Part shown: piece by piece, positions 14,285 to 20,845 of the stretch
Position numbering within the stretch: position 1 is the first letter of the stretch
How the letters are laid out: every line of letters starts with the position of its first letter
From: JACMNW01 sp043721855
GTDB lineage: Bacteria; Pseudomonadota; Alphaproteobacteria; Rhodobacterales; Rhodobacteraceae
DNA length: 20,845 bases
Direction: 5' to 3'
Assembly (NCBI GenBank): GCA_043721855.1
Contig: JAYSPY010000130.1
Span: 1-20,845, forward strand
Made by a program: the position numbers and the translations under genes
The notes under the pieces: generated by a model
Databases searched by the model: none
What the model saw: the letters and a program-made list of their open reading frames with translations, nothing else
What the model was told of the DNA's origin: nothing

Positions 14285-15424
14285 TCAGCCTTTGGCGGTG
14301 CGGCGTTTCTTTTCCACATCGAAAAACGGCATCGAATGGGTAACCGCATTGATCGCACCATGGGTGCCGCAGTTGACCACCAGCTTAGTGCCGTTATTGG
14401 CGCAATCCACCGGCAGGCGGGCGATGGCAATATTGTGCTTGTTCAGCGGTGAATACATCGCCTGCGTGACCACGCCGACCCTTTTGCCGCCTTGCATCAC
14501 AGGTGCGCCATTGCCCGGCACATTGGTGCCATCCAACTTCAGCCCCCAGATTTTGAAGCGTTCACGGCCCTTCAGACGGGTGTGTTCTTCGGCACCTCGA
14601 AAGCCCACCTTGCCGGGCGATACGGTAAAATCAAGGCCAAGTTCCCACAGGGTATCGCCGGGGCCTTCATTTTCAAACGGATGCATTTCGGAATTGTCGA
14701 AGGGGAAGAACAGCAGGTGGCTTTCGGTGCGCAGCATATCGAGCGTGGTGAAACGGCACGGAATGATGCCCATCGCCGCCCCTTCATCAAGAATGCGGTC
14801 CCAGATCATGCCAGCATCCTGGCCCCGGCAGAAGATTTCATAGCCGCGCTCGCCCGTATAGCCGGTGCGGGAAATCATCACGGGCTTGCCAAAGAGGCTG
14901 GTTTGCATCTGTGCAAAATACGGAAGCTGGCGAATACCCTCGACATGCTTTTCAAGGTAATCAACCGCCAGCGGCCCCTGCAGCGACAGATCATAAAGAT
15001 TGTCGTCAAACCGCACCGACACATCGCGGCCGATAGCTGCCATGGTAAGTTGTTCATGCGCCCCGCCAGACCCATGCACCACCATGAAGCTGTTTGGCCC
15101 CATGCGGTAAATCACGCAGTCATCCACAAACTTGCCCGCATCGTTCAGCATGGCCGCGTAAACCGACCGCCCCGGCATCAGCTTTTCGATGTTCCGTGTG
15201 GTGGCACGCTCAATCACATGGGATGCCGCTGGCCCGGTGATATGCACCTTTTTCAGCCCCGATACATCCATCAGCCCCGCCTTGGTGCGAATGGCCATAT
15301 ACTCGGCGTCGGGGTCACCCTTGGCGTAACTCCACGCCGTGCCCATGCCCGACCAATCTTCCAGATCAGAGCCTAACGCGCGATGCCGGTCACCCAGCGC
15401 TGAAAATCTCCAGGAATTGGTCAT
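14285..15424 (-). CDS. dmmD: DmmD, GcvT-like folate-binding protein of the dimethylamine monooxygenase cluster (379 aa)
   Basis: A full-length GcvT-like protein: an N-terminal MDVSGLKKVHITGP segment (52-65), GKFVDDCVIYRM with Asp101-Asp102 in the usual folate-interacting position, and RTGYTGERGYEIF in the middle. Family knowledge assigns proteins of this place in dmmDABC to one-carbon handling, probably taking the formaldehyde-level carbon released by demethylation onto tetrahydrofolate. Start ATG 15424 (MTNSWRFSALGDRHRAL) has a GGGGG run 6 nt upstream; an upstream TTG at 15445 is less likely. It is the first gene of the dmm operon. The 124 bp between it and the permease terminator must hold its promoter; no strong -35/-10 pair was recognised. 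Confidence 0.88.
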   Translation of the reverse strand: MTNSWRFSALGDRHRALGSDLEDWSGMGTAWSYAKGDPDAEYMAIRTKAGLMDVSGLKKVHITGPAASHVIERATTRNIEKLMPGRSVYAAMLNDAGKFVDDCVIYRMGPNSFMVVHGSGGAHEQLTMAAIGRDVSVRFDDNLYDLSLQGPLAVDYLEKHVEGIRQLPYFAQMQTSLFGKPVMISRTGYTGERGYEIFCRGQDAGMIWDRILDEGAAMGIIPCRFTTLDMLRTESHLLFFPFDNSEMHPFENEGPGDTLWELGLDFTVSPGKVGFRGAEEHTRLKGRERFKIWGLKLDGTNVPGNGAPVMQGGKRVGVVTQAMYSPLNKHNIAIARLPVDCANNGTKLVVNCGTHGAINAVTHSMPFFDVEKKRRTAKG

Positions 15425-15508
15425 GCGAAACCCCCATTTGGACAATTGGTACTTGCGACAGTCTGAATTTTCTCAGGTCAAAAAGCAACGCCCTTCGTGC
15501 AAAAAATA

Positions 15509-15522
15509 TTCCTGTCAGGGAA
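15509..15522. promoter_or_regulatory. Candidate operator upstream of dmmD (CCTG-T-CAGG palindrome)
   Basis: TTCCTGTCAGGGAA contains the perfect palindrome CCTGTCAGG with near-symmetric TTCC/GGGAA flanks, about 85 bp upstream of the dmmD start. Read on the - strand it resembles TTTCCTGAAAGG at 10949-10960 in front of the XRE-cupin gene. This suggests that regulator as the binder, by inference. Confidence 0.35.
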
Positions 15523-15540
15523 ATTTATTACCCCGGCCCA

Positions 15541-15572
15541 CAAAACAAAGGGGCGATCAGATGACCGCCCCT
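15541..15572 (-). terminator. Intrinsic terminator of the APC permease gene
   Basis: On the - strand, AGGGGCG (15572-15566), a 10-nt loop and CGCCCCT (15555-15549) form a 7-bp perfect stem, followed by TTGTTTTG. It lies 24 nt after the permease stop and separates the permease from dmmDABC. Confidence 0.75.
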
Positions 15573-15595
15573 GCCTTGGTGTATCGCTGCCGCCC

Positions 15596-17359
15596 TTATC
15601 CCGGCAACACGAAGAACCAGTTCGACCACAGCACGACCGCAGCCCCGGCAAGCAGCGCAAGGTAGGGCAGCATGCCTGCTTTGCGCTCGCCCATGTCGCC
15701 ATCGGCCAAGCCAAGCTCTTTCAAAGCCCCCGCCGGGAATTTGCCGCCATCCTGCACATAGTGGCGGTACCAGAACACCGGAATGATCAGCGCGGCAAAC
15801 ACCAGCCCCGACCATAGCGCGTTCTCGTAGCCCCAGACCTTGGCCCCAGCACCCAGGAACAGCGCGTTCACAAAGGCCAGCACCGTGTTGATGCCGATCA
15901 GGATGGTCGGTGCTTTCCATGGGCGGGAGATATGACCAGAATCAATGCGGTGTATCCAGCCTGCGTTCAGGTTCAGGAAGTTGAACAGAATGTAGCCGAC
16001 GTTCGATATCGCCAGCACATAAAAATATCCGCCCACATCTGACGCCAGTGCCAATAGGATCAGGTTAAAGCCGAAATCCGTCCACATCGCGTTGGTCGGT
16101 GCGCCGTTGCTGTTGGTGTGGGCAAGGTATTTCGGCAGCCAGCCGTCCTTTGAGCCCTGATACAGCGTGCGCGATGATCCGGCCATCGCAGTCATGATCG
16201 CCAGAAACAGCGCCAGGATCATCAGGATCACGAAAATCTGCGTAATCACCTTGCCGCCGCCCACCATATTGCCCAGCGCCTCGGCAATGCCGGTGCCGTC
16301 AACGATGCCGCTGGCAAGCATGCCTTCTTGGCCCAGCACGCCCTGGAAGGCGAAAGGGATGATGAAGTAGAACACGCAGCACAGCAGACCAGAATAGAAA
16401 ATGGCCCGGAAGGTATCGGTTTTCGGGTCTTTCAATTCGCGCGTGTAGCAAACGGCTGTCTCAAAGCCGTAGGTGGACCATGCGGCGATATAAAGGCCAC
16501 CCAAGAACAGCGTCCAGCCGCCGATATCCCATGCGCCGTCCACCCCGGAATAGGCGGCGGTTGGTGGCAAAAGCCCGGTCACATTGGCGCTTTGAATGGC
16601 GCCGGTAAAGATCGGCACCAGACCCACCAGCAGCAACGGCACCAGCACGATGATCGCCAGCACCTTTTGTGCGGCGGCAGTCGATGCAATGCCCCGGTGC
16701 TGGATAGCAAACATGATCAGCATCAGGATGGAACCGATTACAAAGGTCGAATTAAAGTGCAAGGTGCCAAGTCCCGGCACAGTGATTGCCATCGCTTCCC
16801 AAAGACGGAACGCCGGGGTCAGAGCGGTTACACCGTCTTGGCTTGATACCGCCGCAATCGCATCAGGCAGGGCCGTGCCCGCGTTATCGGCCATGAATTG
16901 CACGATTGTCGGCGTCTCGGCGGTGTAGCTGGCAAGATTTGCCGCCACCCATTCCAGCACCATCGCACTATCGGCTGCAGGCATCGGGAACAGCGCGTTC
17001 AAGATATACCCCGCTGCGATAGCGCAACCCAGCGACAGCACCGGCGACCATGCAAACCAGTTGCACCAGACCGACAAGGGCGCCACCAGTTTTGAATACC
17101 GCAACCATGCGGTGGCCCCGTAAACCGATGCGCCGCCCGATTTATTGCCAAACATCCCCGCCATTTCGGCATAGGTAAAGCTTTGCAAGAACCCCATGAT
17201 CATCGAAATGATCCACACCACAAACGCAAGCTTTCCCGTCACCCCCGCGATGCCCCCGATCGAGAACAACACCAAAGGCGGCACACCCGCCGCAACCCAA
17301 AACGCACCCTTCCAGTTCAATGACCGGACAAGGTCGCCCGTCCCGCTTTCCGTTGACAT
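15596..17359 (-). CDS. APC-superfamily amino acid/amine permease (587 aa)
   Basis: A long hydrophobic protein with about twelve or more membrane segments. It opens in APC style with WKGAFWVAAGVPPLVLFSIGGIAG (about 16-39) and continues with AEMAGMFGNKSGGASVYG and ELKDPKTDTFRAIFYSG. There is a loop of about 85 residues with few hydrophobic runs near 120-205, longer than in many APC proteins. It should import an amine or amino acid by cation symport or exchange; the substrate is unknown. Position next to dmmDABC makes a methylated amine or an N-methylated amino acid a candidate. ATG 17359 has GGAGGG 7 nt upstream. It is transcribed on its own, behind a structured leader and ahead of a clear terminator. 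Confidence 0.85.
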   Translation of the reverse strand: MSTESGTGDLVRSLNWKGAFWVAAGVPPLVLFSIGGIAGVTGKLAFVVWIISMIMGFLQSFTYAEMAGMFGNKSGGASVYGATAWLRYSKLVAPLSVWCNWFAWSPVLSLGCAIAAGYILNALFPMPAADSAMVLEWVAANLASYTAETPTIVQFMADNAGTALPDAIAAVSSQDGVTALTPAFRLWEAMAITVPGLGTLHFNSTFVIGSILMLIMFAIQHRGIASTAAAQKVLAIIVLVPLLLVGLVPIFTGAIQSANVTGLLPPTAAYSGVDGAWDIGGWTLFLGGLYIAAWSTYGFETAVCYTRELKDPKTDTFRAIFYSGLLCCVFYFIIPFAFQGVLGQEGMLASGIVDGTGIAEALGNMVGGGKVITQIFVILMILALFLAIMTAMAGSSRTLYQGSKDGWLPKYLAHTNSNGAPTNAMWTDFGFNLILLALASDVGGYFYVLAISNVGYILFNFLNLNAGWIHRIDSGHISRPWKAPTILIGINTVLAFVNALFLGAGAKVWGYENALWSGLVFAALIIPVFWYRHYVQDGGKFPAGALKELGLADGDMGERKAGMLPYLALLAGAAVVLWSNWFFVLPG

Positions 17360-17386
17360 AAGACATCCCTCCGCTGTTAAAGCGTT

Positions 17387-17432
17387 CCCCGGACCTTATG
17401 TTTTTGCGTCCGGGGTGGCCCAAATCCCGGAC
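17387..17432 (-). promoter_or_regulatory. 5' leader with mutually exclusive stems upstream of the APC permease
   Basis: On the - strand the order is GUCCGGG (17432-17426), CCCCGGAC (17415-17408) and GUCCGGGG (17394-17387). The middle element can pair with either neighbour (7 bp or 8 bp), so two alternative hairpins exist. They end 27 nt before the ATG, close to the ribosome site. There is no U-run after either hairpin, so control of translation would be more likely than attenuation. No known riboswitch class is recognised. Confidence 0.4.
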
Positions 17433-17498
17433 GGATCACGTCTTTGCCGTGCATGCTACAGTGGAGCAGGCATGTCCCGCGGCCAAGGAAAAATTGAC

Positions 17499-17518
17499 TG
17501 GAAGGAAACATTTTTTCC
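17499..17518. promoter_or_regulatory. Candidate operator (ATGTTTCCTT) upstream of the APC permease
   Basis: On the - strand ATGTTTCCTT lies at 17511-17502. Within the same stretch, GGAAA (17504-17508) and TTTCC (17514-17518) form an inverted repeat. It is about 145 bp upstream of the permease start and shares TGTTTCC with sequences before the XRE-cupin gene and before the 20742 operon. Confidence 0.3.
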
Positions 17519-17542
17519 GCAACTACCCTTAATTGCCCGAAT

Positions 17543-17845
17543 CTAGGGCAGTTTTGGCTTGTTGCCGCCCTGCCGCCACGTCTCATAGCGGGCGCGCGCG
17601 GTTTGATACGCATCCAGCACGGACAGTCCGTAAACGAAAATCCCGCCTGACAGCTTGCCGATAATCGACACATCCTGTGCCGCCGTTTTCAAAGTGAAAG
17701 CGCCCAGCAGCACCATAAATCCGACAAACATCAGCCCCCTCACCGGGTTGCGGATTGCCACCTGACCGCAGCCCGGCAGCACGATCGCCACCGCCAACAC
17801 TGCATAGGGGTTCATGGGCATGCGTCCGTTCATCCCGTCACCCAT
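17543..17845 (-). CDS. Small two-helix membrane protein of unknown function (100 aa)
   Basis: Two hydrophobic helices can be seen, about residues 13-27 (YAVLAVAIVLPGCGQVAI) and 35-52 (RGLMFVGFMVLLGAFTL), with a basic, polar C-terminus (ARARYETWRQGGNKPKLP). No family is recognised. The ATG at 17845 overlaps the 217-aa gene by 8 nt; in-frame ATGs at 17833, 17824 and 17818 are also possible starts. It is the last gene of the six-gene operon that begins at 20742. Confidence 0.65.
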   Translation of the reverse strand: MGDGMNGRMPMNPYAVLAVAIVLPGCGQVAIRNPVRGLMFVGFMVLLGAFTLKTAAQDVSIIGKLSGGIFVYGLSVLDAYQTARARYETWRQGGNKPKLP

Positions 17846-18491
17846 GTTTTGGCGCCGCCCCCGCCATCACATCCGCCCACAATCCGCAAAGCCCGTCCAT
17901 CAACGGCGCCAAGACCGCAGCGGTCAACGCCTGTGCGCCCAGTTCGGCATCGCGAAACAGCAGATAGCGCCCGCGATCCGCCTCTTCGACCAACCACACT
18001 ACCCGCACGCCCGTCTTTGCCACCACAACCTCTTTCAGCCGCGCCGTATCCAACCCAGCCATATAACCCCCAAGCACCGCCGAGACGGGCCAATCCCCCA
18101 CGGCGTCGGTGCGAATGGTGCAACCTTCGGGAAACCCCACCGGCACCGCCACCTGATTCTGCAAATCGCCAAACTTCGAAAATGTCTCCGCCCCCGTCGC
18201 CCGCATCATCGCGTTATAACTCCCCGCGACCGGCAGCCGTTCCACCAATGTGACCAGCAGCCACAGGCAGGGCAGCTTGCGCAGATTCAAACTGTCCGGC
18301 ACCACCTGCACATCAAACATCTGGCCTTTGTATTGCCCGGAAATCCGCGCAAACCCTGTGTCGGATACCCGCATTATCGGCTGCTCAAACAGCGGCAGGC
18401 ACAAATCCAGATATCCGGCCCTGGCAGCCGCCCGTGCCGCCCCCGGCCGCAAAAACGCAAATGGCCCGCCAGTGCTGCGGGCCATTTCCAT
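17838..18491 (-). CDS. Uncharacterised 217-aa protein in the permease operon
   Basis: No family is recognised. The protein is mostly soluble in character, with no convincing membrane helix apart from a short hydrophobic LPCLWLLVTLVERLPV (about 73-88). It contains YLDLCLPLFEQPIMRVSDTGFARISGQYKGQMFDVQVVPDSL near the N-terminus and VAVPVGFPEGCTIRTD near the middle. It starts 1 nt after the stop of the upstream permease (TGAGATG), so its translation is probably coupled to it. Its constant company with a transporter would suggest an accessory or enzyme role, but nothing in the sequence shows which. Confidence 0.75.
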   Translation of the reverse strand: MEMARSTGGPFAFLRPGAARAAARAGYLDLCLPLFEQPIMRVSDTGFARISGQYKGQMFDVQVVPDSLNLRKLPCLWLLVTLVERLPVAGSYNAMMRATGAETFSKFGDLQNQVAVPVGFPEGCTIRTDAVGDWPVSAVLGGYMAGLDTARLKEVVVAKTGVRVVWLVEEADRGRYLLFRDAELGAQALTAAVLAPLMDGLCGLWADVMAGAAPKHG

Positions 18492-18492
18492 C

Positions 18493-19881
18493 TCAATACC
18501 CCTTCGGCTTTGGCCAGGGCATGGTGAACTGTGCGCCGCGATTCACGAAACGGTAGCGCCAGAAGTGAAACCACAGCGACGCCACAATATAGAACCCGAC
18601 CATCGCCACCAACTGCGTGCCATAGCCCAGAAACACCGCGAAATAGGTCACGGCACACAGGGCCAGCAGCAATATTGCCGGAACCGGGTGGAACGGGTGC
18701 ACATAACCGCGCTTGATCGTATCCAGCGGCCATTTGCGCCGAAACATGATCATGTTCAGCGGCATGAACGTGTATCCCAGCAACCCCGACAGGATCGAGA
18801 AGGTGATGATCTGATCCAGTGGCAGCTTAAGCGCGAACAAAAGCGCAATTGGCACCAGAAAGATGATCGCGCGGTAGGGTGTGCGATACTTCGGATGCAC
18901 CGCGCCAAACCATGATGGCAGGTAATGATCCCGCCCCATCGAAAACCACGCCCGCGACGCATCGTTGATACAGCCGTTCGCCGATGCCAGCGTGGCAAAC
19001 AACGTGCCAATCCCCAACAGCCACACCAAGAACGACGATCCAGACAACCGCGCCGCATCAAACAGCGGCGTCCCCGCAGTGCCCAGATATTCCCATGGCA
19101 TCAGACCAACGCTGACAAACCACGTCAGCGTTGCCGCAATCACCAGCGTCATGATCCCGGCCAAGGTGCCAAACGGCAAAGACCGCGCAGGCGATCGCAC
19201 TTCTTCTGCTGCCTGCGTCGTGCCCTCGATCCCCAGATAATACCACAGCCCGAAATGCATCGCTGCCAGAACGCCCAGCCAGCCATAGGGCAAAGCCGCT
19301 TGCCCGCTCATCAAATCGGCATGCTGCATCAGACCGGGTGCTGTAAACGGCGCTGTCATCAGGAACAACAGAATGATCGCCGCAAAGGCAAAGGCCGTGA
19401 TCACCAGATTAAAGGTCAGCGTCGCCAGCACCCCCCGGTAGTTCAGCCATGCCAGAAACATGATCGCCAATACGATAAACGGGTCATCGTTCAAGGTGCC
19501 TTCATGGCCCGCAAGCCCGGCCACCGTCTGCACCAGAAACCCCACTGTCCAGGCATTTGCCGCCTCCAGCATGGTATAGGCGAACACCAGATACAGACCC
19601 ACATTGAATGCCATCAACGGCCCGACAATATGCTTGGCTTGGGTATATTGCCCGCCCGCCGCAGCCACCGTTGATGTCACCTCTGAATCGATCATCGCCA
19701 CGCAGGTGTACAAAATCCCCGCGAACCAGCAGGCAATCAGCGCTGCATAAGCGCCACCTTTGCCCACACCAAAATTCCACCCCATATATTCGCCAACCAG
19801 CACGATCCCCACGCCCAGCGCCCAAACATGGGCTGGGCCAAGCACGCGCAGCAGGCCAACTTTCTCTGTCGTCGTTGTCAT
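18493..19881 (-). CDS. APC-superfamily permease, ethanolamine/amino-acid type (462 aa)
   Basis: A typical-length APC permease with about twelve membrane helices. It opens with LGPAHVWALGVGIVLVGEYMGWNFG (about 14-38), a segment like that of ethanolamine and amino acid permeases. Further features are DSEVTSTVAAAGGQYTQAKHIVGP (about 66-89), GIEGTTQAAEEVRSPARSLPFG in the middle and a cytoplasmic GRDHYLPSWFGAVHPKYRTPYRA. The likely role is proton-driven import of a small amine or amino acid. The gene is fourth in an operon, 9 nt after a 55-aa membrane peptide and 1 nt before the 217-aa gene. Three small membrane proteins encoded directly before it may be subunits or chaperones of the transporter, which would be unusual for this superfamily. 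Confidence 0.85.
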   Translation of the reverse strand: MTTTTEKVGLLRVLGPAHVWALGVGIVLVGEYMGWNFGVGKGGAYAALIACWFAGILYTCVAMIDSEVTSTVAAAGGQYTQAKHIVGPLMAFNVGLYLVFAYTMLEAANAWTVGFLVQTVAGLAGHEGTLNDDPFIVLAIMFLAWLNYRGVLATLTFNLVITAFAFAAIILLFLMTAPFTAPGLMQHADLMSGQAALPYGWLGVLAAMHFGLWYYLGIEGTTQAAEEVRSPARSLPFGTLAGIMTLVIAATLTWFVSVGLMPWEYLGTAGTPLFDAARLSGSSFLVWLLGIGTLFATLASANGCINDASRAWFSMGRDHYLPSWFGAVHPKYRTPYRAIIFLVPIALLFALKLPLDQIITFSILSGLLGYTFMPLNMIMFRRKWPLDTIKRGYVHPFHPVPAILLLALCAVTYFAVFLGYGTQLVAMVGFYIVASLWFHFWRYRFVNRGAQFTMPWPKPKGY

Positions 19882-19890
19882 AATCGCCCC

Positions 19891-20058
19891 CTAAAGCTTG
19901 TGCTGTTCAGTCATCGCCTCTAGCTCACCCTCGCGCGAAGATGTCAGCATCTCTTCGGAATAGGTGGTTTCGGTCTTGATCCAGTCCGCAACGATCAGAA
20001 CGGCGAACAACGCCGATCCGGCCCAGGCGGCGTATTCAAGGTAGTTCCAGAAATCCAT
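19891..20058 (-). CDS. 55-aa single-helix membrane peptide
   Basis: The frame starts at ATG 20058 and reads MDFWNYLEYAAWAGSALFAVLI, giving one hydrophobic helix at about residues 8-25. It ends in an acidic, polar tail (EEMLTSSREGELEAMTEQHKL). AGGGGGC just upstream (from 20068) can serve as ribosome site. The gene sits 12 nt after the 125-aa gene and 9 nt before the permease. Its size, single helix and tight packing suggest a transporter accessory peptide. No family is recognised. Confidence 0.7.
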   Translation of the reverse strand: MDFWNYLEYAAWAGSALFAVLIVADWIKTETTYSEEMLTSSREGELEAMTEQHKL

Positions 20059-20070
20059 GATAGCCCCCTG

Positions 20071-20448
20071 TTAACGGTCGAATTTTTCAGAAATGACTTC
20101 GCGGTATTCCCGGTCCGACAGCTTGATCAACATGAAGAAATAGCCAATCAGCACGATCGCCATGAACACCAGGTTCAGCCATGAAAACGAATAATCAAAC
20201 CGCGTGGTGATCAGGTCATGCGCTGAGGCAGGGTCGGTAAACCCAAGTTTCGTCCACTGCGCCACCATCGCCTCGTTCTGGCCAAGGCTTTCCCATGTCG
20301 GGTTTTCCACAACCGTCGTCACCTTGGCAGACCCCGACAGTCCGTAAATCAGCGGGATGTATAAAGACCCGATAGACAGCGCCAACAGCACGATCACATC
20401 AATGATCTGCCCCAGCTTCGATTGCACAGGCGGCGTATATTTTGCCAT
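20071..20448 (-). CDS. Small two-helix membrane protein with a central extramembrane loop (125 aa)
   Basis: The first helix is about residues 13-34 (IIDVIVLLALSIGSLYIPLIYG) and the second about 91-110 (WLNLVFMAIVLIGYFFMLIKL). About 55 polar residues lie between them (VENPTWESLGQNEAMVAQWTKLGFTDPASAHDL). The C-terminus is charged (SDREYREVISEKFDR). The loop is probably periplasmic, given the charged short tails at both ends. No family is recognised. It is second in the operon, 3 nt after the first gene. Confidence 0.75.
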   Translation of the reverse strand: MAKYTPPVQSKLGQIIDVIVLLALSIGSLYIPLIYGLSGSAKVTTVVENPTWESLGQNEAMVAQWTKLGFTDPASAHDLITTRFDYSFSWLNLVFMAIVLIGYFFMLIKLSDREYREVISEKFDR

Positions 20449-20451
20449 GAT

Positions 20452-20742
20452 CTATCGCCCCTTTTGTGCGCGGGCGGCATCCAGAAACTTGATGTCGAGC
20501 CCATACATGAAATCGCGGTCTTCGCGGTAGTGGCGCAGCATCGCCATGATTGCCGCCGTATTCAGGATCAGAATGATCGCCCCGCCAATCAGCAGAACAA
20601 TCCGCGCCGGCCCATTCGGGGCCAACGACCATGTGGCCATGGCCACAAAGATAATCGAAAACCACAGACCAACCACAAAAGCCCAAGCCACCTGCACATC
20701 ACGTTTGTGCATCGCTTGAATGCGCACTTCCAGTTCAGCCAT
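20452..20742 (-). CDS. Small two-helix membrane protein (96 aa), first gene of the permease operon
   Basis: Two helices are seen, about residues 18-38 (VAWAFVVGLWFSIIFVAMATW) and 46-67 (ARIVLLIGGAIILILNTAAIMAM), with charged ends (KRDVQ before, RHYREDRDFMYG after). The length, helix spacing and position before a large permease resemble small subunits of other transporter classes, but no sequence family is recognised. The ATG at 20742 has GGGAGGGG directly upstream. The leader in front can fold into a hairpin and possible pseudoknot. Confidence 0.75.
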   Translation of the reverse strand: MAELEVRIQAMHKRDVQVAWAFVVGLWFSIIFVAMATWSLAPNGPARIVLLIGGAIILILNTAAIMAMLRHYREDRDFMYGLDIKFLDAARAQKGR

Positions 20743-20757
20743 ATCCCCTCCCGAAGC

Positions 20758-20800
20758 GAGCCTTGTTAGGTTCCTTCCACGGCGGCTCTGGCCGTTGGAA
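20758..20800 (-). promoter_or_regulatory. Putative structured 5' leader with possible pseudoknot
   Basis: On the - strand, TTCCAACGGC (20800-20791) pairs with GCCGTGGAA (20783-20775) with one bulged base, around a 7-nt loop. Loop bases GAGCC (20788-20784) are complementary to GGCTC (20762-20758) just downstream, giving an H-type pseudoknot about 15 nt before the start codon of the 96-aa gene. The ribosome site GGGAGGGG follows closely, so the fold could affect translation. It is not recognised as a known riboswitch. Confidence 0.35.
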
Positions 20801-20845
20801 TTGCCTGCCCGTCAAATTTTATTTCTATAGGGAAACATCACCTGC

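Noticed and set aside
15463..15476. CTGA...TCAG inverted repeat upstream of dmmD
   Set aside because: Arms of only 4 bp, likely by chance; the CCTGTCAGG site is a stronger candidate.
17387..17432. Intrinsic terminator before the permease
   Set aside because: Neither alternative hairpin is followed by a U-run on the - strand, and the elements lie within the leader of the permease itself.

Overview
The window looks like a chromosomal stretch from a Rhodobacterales (Roseobacter-group) alphaproteobacterium. The base composition is GC-rich, and several families here are typical of that group: an RTX protein ending in a Hint domain, a SoxBDAG-type oxidoreductase with a cysteine-free delta subunit, a GlxA-type AraC regulator and the dmmDABC order. 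No tRNA, rRNA, insertion sequence, phage gene or CRISPR array was seen. The theme of everything after the first gene is uptake and oxidative demethylation of methylated amines, with one-carbon units passed to tetrahydrofolate.

Layout. (1) 1-1847, + strand: the 3' part of a secreted RTX calcium-binding protein with a C-terminal Hint domain. It converges, across a 16-bp tandem repeat array, on (2) 1944-4307, - strand: a 787-aa fusion of a DUF1989-type region and a GcvT-like folate domain. (3) 4571-9704, + strand, divergent from (2): a soxB-soxD-soxA-soxG operon for a heterotetrameric sarcosine oxidase or N-methylglutamate dehydrogenase type enzyme, ending in a probable terminator. (4) 9879-10886, - strand: a GlxA/AraC regulator, divergent from (5) 10968-11627, + strand: an XRE-cupin regulator. 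(6) 11624-15424, - strand: dmmD-dmmA-dmmB-dmmC, the dimethylamine monooxygenase (heme-dependent oxidative N-demethylase) genes. (7) 15596-17359, - strand: an APC-family permease with its own leader and terminator. (8) 17543-20742, - strand: a tightly packed six-gene operon. It holds two 2-TM proteins, a 55-aa 1-TM protein, a second APC permease, an unrecognised 217-aa protein and a 100-aa 2-TM protein.

How they may work together (inference). The permeases bring in an amine or N-methylated compound. DmmABC oxidatively demethylates dimethylamine to methylamine, and DmmD probably captures the one-carbon unit on folate. The Sox-type enzyme oxidises an N-methyl amino acid such as sarcosine or N-methylglutamate, again with a folate-binding domain in SoxA. 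The fusion protein of (2) adds a third independent GcvT-like domain. The two regulators plausibly divide control, GlxA for the sox side and XRE-cupin for the dmm/transport side. The genes that would settle the pathway (tmm, tdm, gmaS, mgsABC) are not in this window.

The least explained parts are the six-gene permease operon with its small membrane proteins, two putative structured 5' leaders in front of the permease operons, a TTTCC-type sequence recurring in four upstream regions, and the DUF1989-GcvT fusion.
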